From assembly GCA_013538855.1 (NCBI GenBank), contig JABXJS010000066.1, forward strand, positions 1-34,912: DNA of 34,912 nt, read 5' to 3'. A program made the translations under genes and the position numbers. The stretch comes from Herpetosiphonaceae bacterium. Its GTDB lineage: Bacteria; Chloroflexota; Chloroflexia; Chloroflexales; Herpetosiphonaceae. Below are positions 32,191 to 34,912 of the stretch, one piece after another; within the stretch, counting starts at the first letter, position 1, and each line of letters opens with the position of its first letter. The notes beneath the pieces were generated by a model. That model did not search any database. It saw only the letters and a list, made by a program, of their open reading frames with translations, and was not told the DNA's origin.

Positions 32191-32245
32191 CTGCTAGCAA
32201 CCTGCTAGGAATCTGCTAAAAAACCCCCGCATTTGCATCTACACT
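32191..32245 (+). promoter_or_regulatory. Three 11-bp direct repeats with a downstream -10
   Basis: CTGCTAGCAAC, CTGCTAGGAAT and CTGCTAAAAAA follow each other without gaps (32191-32223), each sharing CTGCTA. TACACT at 32240-32245 is a possible -10, while the -35 position is only A-rich. Direct repeats of 11 bp before a -10 with a poor -35 are the arrangement used by PhoB/OmpR-type response regulators. The regulator is unknown. Confidence 0.5.
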
Positions 32246-32283
32246 CAAAGTGGCCAATCTTTTTGAACAGAGGAGCTGCTTGT

Positions 32284-32502
32284 ATGCGCAGACTGCGCCT
32301 TGGACTCGTACACGTCGCAAGGGACTAACCATAGTGCTCCTCACCATCAATCCTCTACGTGCCCAGTGTTGCAATAAAAAAGTGGGACTCGGTCGAGCTG
32401 CACGGCAACGCGCTCGGCGTGGCGTCGCTGGTCTACTGGCCGCCGCGCACAGCCTGGCTTGCACCGACGCACCACATATATTTGCCGACAGTAGTGCGCT
32501 AA
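32284..32502 (+). pseudogene. Decayed gene upstream of lipoprotein 1, possibly a signal peptidase I tail
   Basis: An ATG with AGGAG 8 nt upstream begins MRRLRLGLVHVARD, then TAA (32326-32328) and TAG (32332-32334) interrupt the same frame, which then stays open to TAA at 32500-32502. The open part ends with VASLVYWPPRTAWLAP and THHIYLPTVVR. A YWPP motif near the C-terminus is typical of type I signal peptidases, but the catalytic part is missing. The same tail occurs before the second lipoprotein gene, so it was duplicated with it. The first 14 codons could alternatively be a regulatory leader peptide. The family assignment is tentative. Confidence 0.45.
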
Positions 32503-32523
32503 GTAATCAAGGAGCCATGACAG

Positions 32524-33051
32524 ATGAAACGAATGCTCTATGTATGCGCGGTGCTGCTCCTTGTGAGCGGGTGCGGGCGCTATCGCCAGGGCCAATCTAT
32601 TGAATTTATTCAACTTGTGACCAGTGAGGCTGAAACGATTTATGATGTGGATGCCTTCTATGCAGGCAGGACGCCAGCGCTGCTGGTTATTGCTCCAGGC
32701 AATCTTTCCGCACTAGATCAATACATTCCCAAAAAACAACGGGCGCTACTTCAGACGACTGATCTTAAAGGAAAACTGCTCATTGCCGTTTTTCAAGGCG
32801 TGATTGGGTATGCCGATAGCGGTGTATATGTGCGTGAGCTAGTGCTTGATGATCATCAGCTCTCTGTCCATGTCGATTTTACTGAACCATCGCAGACAAA
32901 ACTTGCCATGCCCCAAGGGAGCTACTCGTCCTTCAAAGTCGTCGCGGTGGAGCGGGCGGCGCTGCCGAGCGGGCCGGAGCCGCTGCTGGTGCAGGTCGTG
33001 GATCAAGATGACACGCTCGTGGTCTCCACCACGGTGCAGCTCGCGCCGTAG
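32524..33051 (+). CDS. Lipoprotein, tandem paralogue 1
   Basis: A 175-aa secreted lipoprotein: basic start MKRM, hydrophobic core, and lipobox VSGC with Cys17 as the lipidation site. The mature part is soluble and beta-rich by eye. An ATG at 32517 in another frame is too close to the AAGGAG ribosome site (32509-32514); ATG 32524 is 9 nt away and fits. The gene is the first of two equal-length copies with start codons 741 bp apart. Its N-terminal and middle coding sequence is relatively AT-rich, then changes abruptly to GC-rich after about 32937. I do not recognise the mature domain; function unknown. Confidence 0.85.
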   Translation: MKRMLYVCAVLLLVSGCGRYRQGQSIEFIQLVTSEAETIYDVDAFYAGRTPALLVIAPGNLSALDQYIPKKQRALLQTTDLKGKLLIAVFQGVIGYADSGVYVRELVLDDHQLSVHVDFTEPSQTKLAMPQGSYSSFKVVAVERAALPSGPEPLLVQVVDQDDTLVVSTTVQLAP

Positions 33052-33067
33052 TCGTATTGCTGCGTTT

Positions 33068-33100
33068 GTGGCCCCGCTTGTGGTTGGCAGGCGGGGCCAC
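33068..33100 (+). terminator. Hairpin after lipoprotein 1
   Basis: A 10-bp perfect stem GTGGCCCCGC/GCGGGGCCAC with a 13-nt loop. It corresponds to the terminator after lipoprotein 2 but lacks the T-run, so read-through into the second gene is likely. Confidence 0.5.
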
Positions 33101-33120
33101 ACGGCTGCCAACGCTCGCTC

Positions 33121-33243
33121 GGCTGTGCGCCTATCTCACATTCCGAGTACCACGCCCGAACACTCTATTTAGTCTACTGGCCGACGCGCACAGCCTGGTT
33201 TGCGCCGACGCACCACATGTATTTGCCGACAGTAGTGCGCTAA
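33121..33243 (+). pseudogene. Decayed fragment upstream of lipoprotein 2
   Basis: In frame with the fragment before lipoprotein 1, this ends with YLVYWPTRTAWFAP and THHMYLPTVVR and the same TAA (33241-33243). From about 33172 it matches copy 1 at a constant distance of 741 bp; before that the two differ. No start codon with ribosome site was found. It is best read as the duplicated 3' end of a lost neighbour, perhaps a signal peptidase I gene. Confidence 0.45.
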
Positions 33244-33264
33244 GTAATCAAGGAGCCATGACAG

Positions 33265-33792
33265 ATGAAACGAATGCTATGTGTGTGCACGCTGCTGCTT
33301 CTCGTGAGCGGGTGCGGGCGCGATCACCAGGGCCAGTCAATCCCATTCGAGCGGGTGGTGACGAATGGCAATGAAACAGTGTTTGAGGTTGATGCTTTCT
33401 ATCCAGCGTATACATCGGCGGTATTCGTAGCTGCGCCAGATCAGCTTTCTAGAATCGATGCGTTTGTACCCCACGCACAGCGCGAGGTGCTGCACGCCGC
33501 CAAGCTCGACGGTCAACTCGTGATGGCGGTGTTCCGTGGCCCGGCGAGTTTTGTTGCCGATGGAGTCAAGATCGAAACAGTCATGTTGGATCAGCACCAG
33601 CTCTATGTTCATGCAACCTTCAATGATCCGCCCGCGGAAGATTTGTCGCTGCCAAGCACTGGCTATGCAACGTTCGACATCGTCGCGGTGGAGCGGGCGG
33701 CGCTGCCGAGCGGGCCGGAGCCGCTGCTGGTGCAGGTCGTCGACCAGGACGACACGCTCGTGGTCTCCACCACCGTCACGCTGTCGCAGTAG
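33265..33792 (+). CDS. Lipoprotein, tandem paralogue 2
   Basis: A 175-aa lipoprotein with start MKRM, lipobox VSGC and lipidation Cys17, paralogous to the gene at 32524. The two proteins have exactly the same length and no net gaps. The signal peptide and the last 35 or so residues (VAVERAALPSGPEPLLVQVV, then DQDDTLVVSTTV) are almost identical, whereas the middle is only about half identical by eye. Nucleotides 33680-33740 are identical to 32939-32999 over 61 bp. AAGGAG lies 9 nt before the ATG. A canonical terminator follows. The function is unknown. Confidence 0.85.
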   Translation: MKRMLCVCTLLLLVSGCGRDHQGQSIPFERVVTNGNETVFEVDAFYPAYTSAVFVAAPDQLSRIDAFVPHAQREVLHAAKLDGQLVMAVFRGPASFVADGVKIETVMLDQHQLYVHATFNDPPAEDLSLPSTGYATFDIVAVERAALPSGPEPLLVQVVDQDDTLVVSTTVTLSQ

Positions 33793-33820
33793 CGCTGCGC
33801 CCGCTTCCTGCGTGCCTGCT

Positions 33821-33848
33821 GGCCCGCTTGGGCTGGCGGGCCTTTTTT
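33821..33848 (+). terminator. Rho-independent terminator of the lipoprotein operon
   Basis: A 7-bp stem GGCCCGC/GCGGGCC with an 8-nt loop, followed by six T (33843-33848), 28 nt after the stop codon of lipoprotein 2. Confidence 0.92.
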
Positions 33849-33947
33849 GTGCTATGCGGCGGACCTGCATATGTTCACGTTGTGTTTACGCTGCTGTGCT
33901 AGGCTCGCAGCGTGCGCGTTGTTCATACACACATAAGGAGGAGCCAT

Positions 33948-34912
33948 ATGCGCCGACGTCGACTACATGTTGTTGGTCTGCTGCTAATGTTTGGCCTGAG
34001 CGGCGGCTGGCTGCTCCAGATGCACCCGCCGGTGGCCCACGCCGCCACGCTGACCGTGTGCGCCAGCGGCTGTGGCTTCACCACCATTCCGGCGGCGATT
34101 GCGGCGGCCACCGCTGGCGACGACATCGTCATCGGACCGGGCACCTACGCTGGCGGCGTGATCATCAACAAAGACCTGCGCCTGATCGGCTCGGGCGCGA
34201 GCGTCACCAGCATCGAGGGCGGCGGCAGCGCCATCACCGTCAACGCCGGGGTTACGGCCACGGTCTCTGGCGTGACGCTGCGCGGCGGCACGGGCACGAT
34301 CTACTCGGTCGCCGGGCCTAGCGGGCCGATGGACAAGCGCGGCAAGCGCGTTGGCGGCGGTGCCAACAATCTAGGCCAGCTTACGCTCGAGTACAGCGTT
34401 GTCGAGAACAACAGCGTCACTGGCGCGGCTCCTGGCGTGATCGCCGTGGCCGATCCGAACGTCTCGAAGTACAGCGCACTCGGCGGCGGCATCTACAACG
34501 CCCCTGGCGCGGCGCTGATCCTGCGCTTCAGCACCGTGCGCAACAACAGCGCCAGCGGCTACCGCGGCACGGCCGGCGGCGTGACCAACGGCAATGGCGC
34601 AGGCATCGGCGGCGGTCTCTTCAACGACGCTGGCGCGACCATGACCATTCAGCGTAGCCTGATCAGCAACAACACGGCCCTCGGCGGGCGCGCGTCGCCC
34701 TCGTTCGGCAACCGCGGCGGCGGCGGCGCAGGCATCGGCGGCGGCATCTACAACGAGGGCACGCTGTCGATTAGCGCCACCACGCTGTCTGGCAACAGCG
34801 CCAGCGGCGGCGACGGCCAGGCCTCCGGCGCAGCATCCAACGGCACTGGCTCCGGCTTCGGCGGCAACGGGGCCAACCTGCCTGGCGGCTTCGGCGGCGG
34901 CGGTGCTGGCAA
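33948..34912 (+). CDS. Secreted right-handed beta-helix protein, 3' end outside the window
   Basis: The reading frame runs open from ATG 33948 to the window end (321 codons), so the C-terminus is missing. AAGGAGGAG lies 6 nt upstream. A signal peptide (MRRRRLHVVGLLLMFG and on to AHA at about 30-32) is followed by a parallel beta-helix of the pectate-lyase/polymorphic membrane protein type. It begins with TIPAAIAAATAGDDIVIGPG and continues with repeated GGGIYN or GGGLFN turns and NNSASG or NNTALG loops. Glycine-rich insertions between coils grow towards the end. Such proteins are surface adhesins, polysaccharide-active enzymes or structural proteins; no catalytic residues can be assigned. It is transcribed separately from the lipoproteins because a strong terminator lies between. 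Confidence 0.85.
   Translation, partial: MRRRRLHVVGLLLMFGLSGGWLLQMHPPVAHAATLTVCASGCGFTTIPAAIAAATAGDDIVIGPGTYAGGVIINKDLRLIGSGASVTSIEGGGSAITVNAGVTATVSGVTLRGGTGTIYSVAGPSGPMDKRGKRVGGGANNLGQLTLEYSVVENNSVTGAAPGVIAVADPNVSKYSALGGGIYNAPGAALILRFSTVRNNSASGYRGTAGGVTNGNGAGIGGGLFNDAGATMTIQRSLISNNTALGGRASPSFGNRGGGGAGIGGGIYNEGTLSISATTLSGNSASGGDGQASGAASNGTGSGFGGNGANLPGGFGGGGAG

Noticed and set aside
32517-32523. Alternative ATG start just before lipoprotein 1, frame MTDETNA
   Set aside because: Only 2 nt from the ribosome site and in another frame; the lipobox protein starting at 32524 fits better, and the same arrangement is repeated in copy 2.

Overview
The window is GC-rich bacterial chromosome with dense, mostly co-directional housekeeping genes. 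The mix suggests a member of the Chloroflexota, probably class Chloroflexia. The pointers are a double-length ThyX-type protein, a long NDP-mannose pyrophosphorylase with a decayed phosphomannomutase tail, a PIG-V type mannosyltransferase, a large HTH/NB-ARC/TPR regulator, an orphan Roadblock protein, and GC-rich hairpin repeats between genes. This assignment is inference from gene content; no rRNA or tRNA gene was seen.

Region by region. 1-3.4 kb (minus strand): MOSC protein and biotin ligase (4-bp overlap) and an ABC-F ATPase. 3.4-5.4 kb (plus): an ECF sigma factor, its zinc-binding membrane anti-sigma factor and a polymer-forming membrane protein, with start/stop overlaps. 5.5-8.9 kb (plus): dnaX-ybaB-recR replication/recombination cluster, then a Roadblock/LC7 protein with its own promoter and terminator. 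9.0-12.6 kb (minus): a 976-aa membrane protein with two VWA domains, and two very small genes, a 35-aa membrane miniprotein and a 57-aa secreted peptide. Both have strong ribosome sites; the first has a near-consensus promoter and the second a strong terminator. 12.9-18.9 kb (plus): a STAND-type regulator divergent from the secreted peptide gene, then histidine ammonia-lyase followed 9 nt later by a composite HATPase/cNMP/PP2C phosphatase. 18.9-19.5 kb: a tandem non-coding duplication of about 280 bp.

19.5-24.5 kb: small membrane protein (minus), NDP-mannose pyrophosphorylase, a conserved hypothetical, and the PIG-V type mannosyltransferase; the pyrophosphorylase and mannosyltransferase point to mannose-based surface glycans. 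24.5-27.4 kb: a pantothenate operon (DUF2520 Rossmann protein, panB, panC) behind a structured leader. 27.4-29.7 kb: degenerate hairpin repeats around an MFS transporter gene that has an operator-like palindrome upstream. 29.7-32.2 kb: tandem-domain ThyX-like protein overlapping a DppA-type D-aminopeptidase. 32.2-34.9 kb: a 741-bp tandem duplication carrying two lipoprotein genes, each preceded by a decayed gene fragment, and the start of a secreted beta-helix protein cut by the window end.

The most interesting points are the secreted peptide divergent from a TPR regulator (peptide-sensing-like layout), the pantothenate leader and its linked DUF2520 protein, the mosaic lipoprotein duplication with triple 11-bp direct repeats upstream, and the ThyX-like protein in which the signature motif is divided between two halves.
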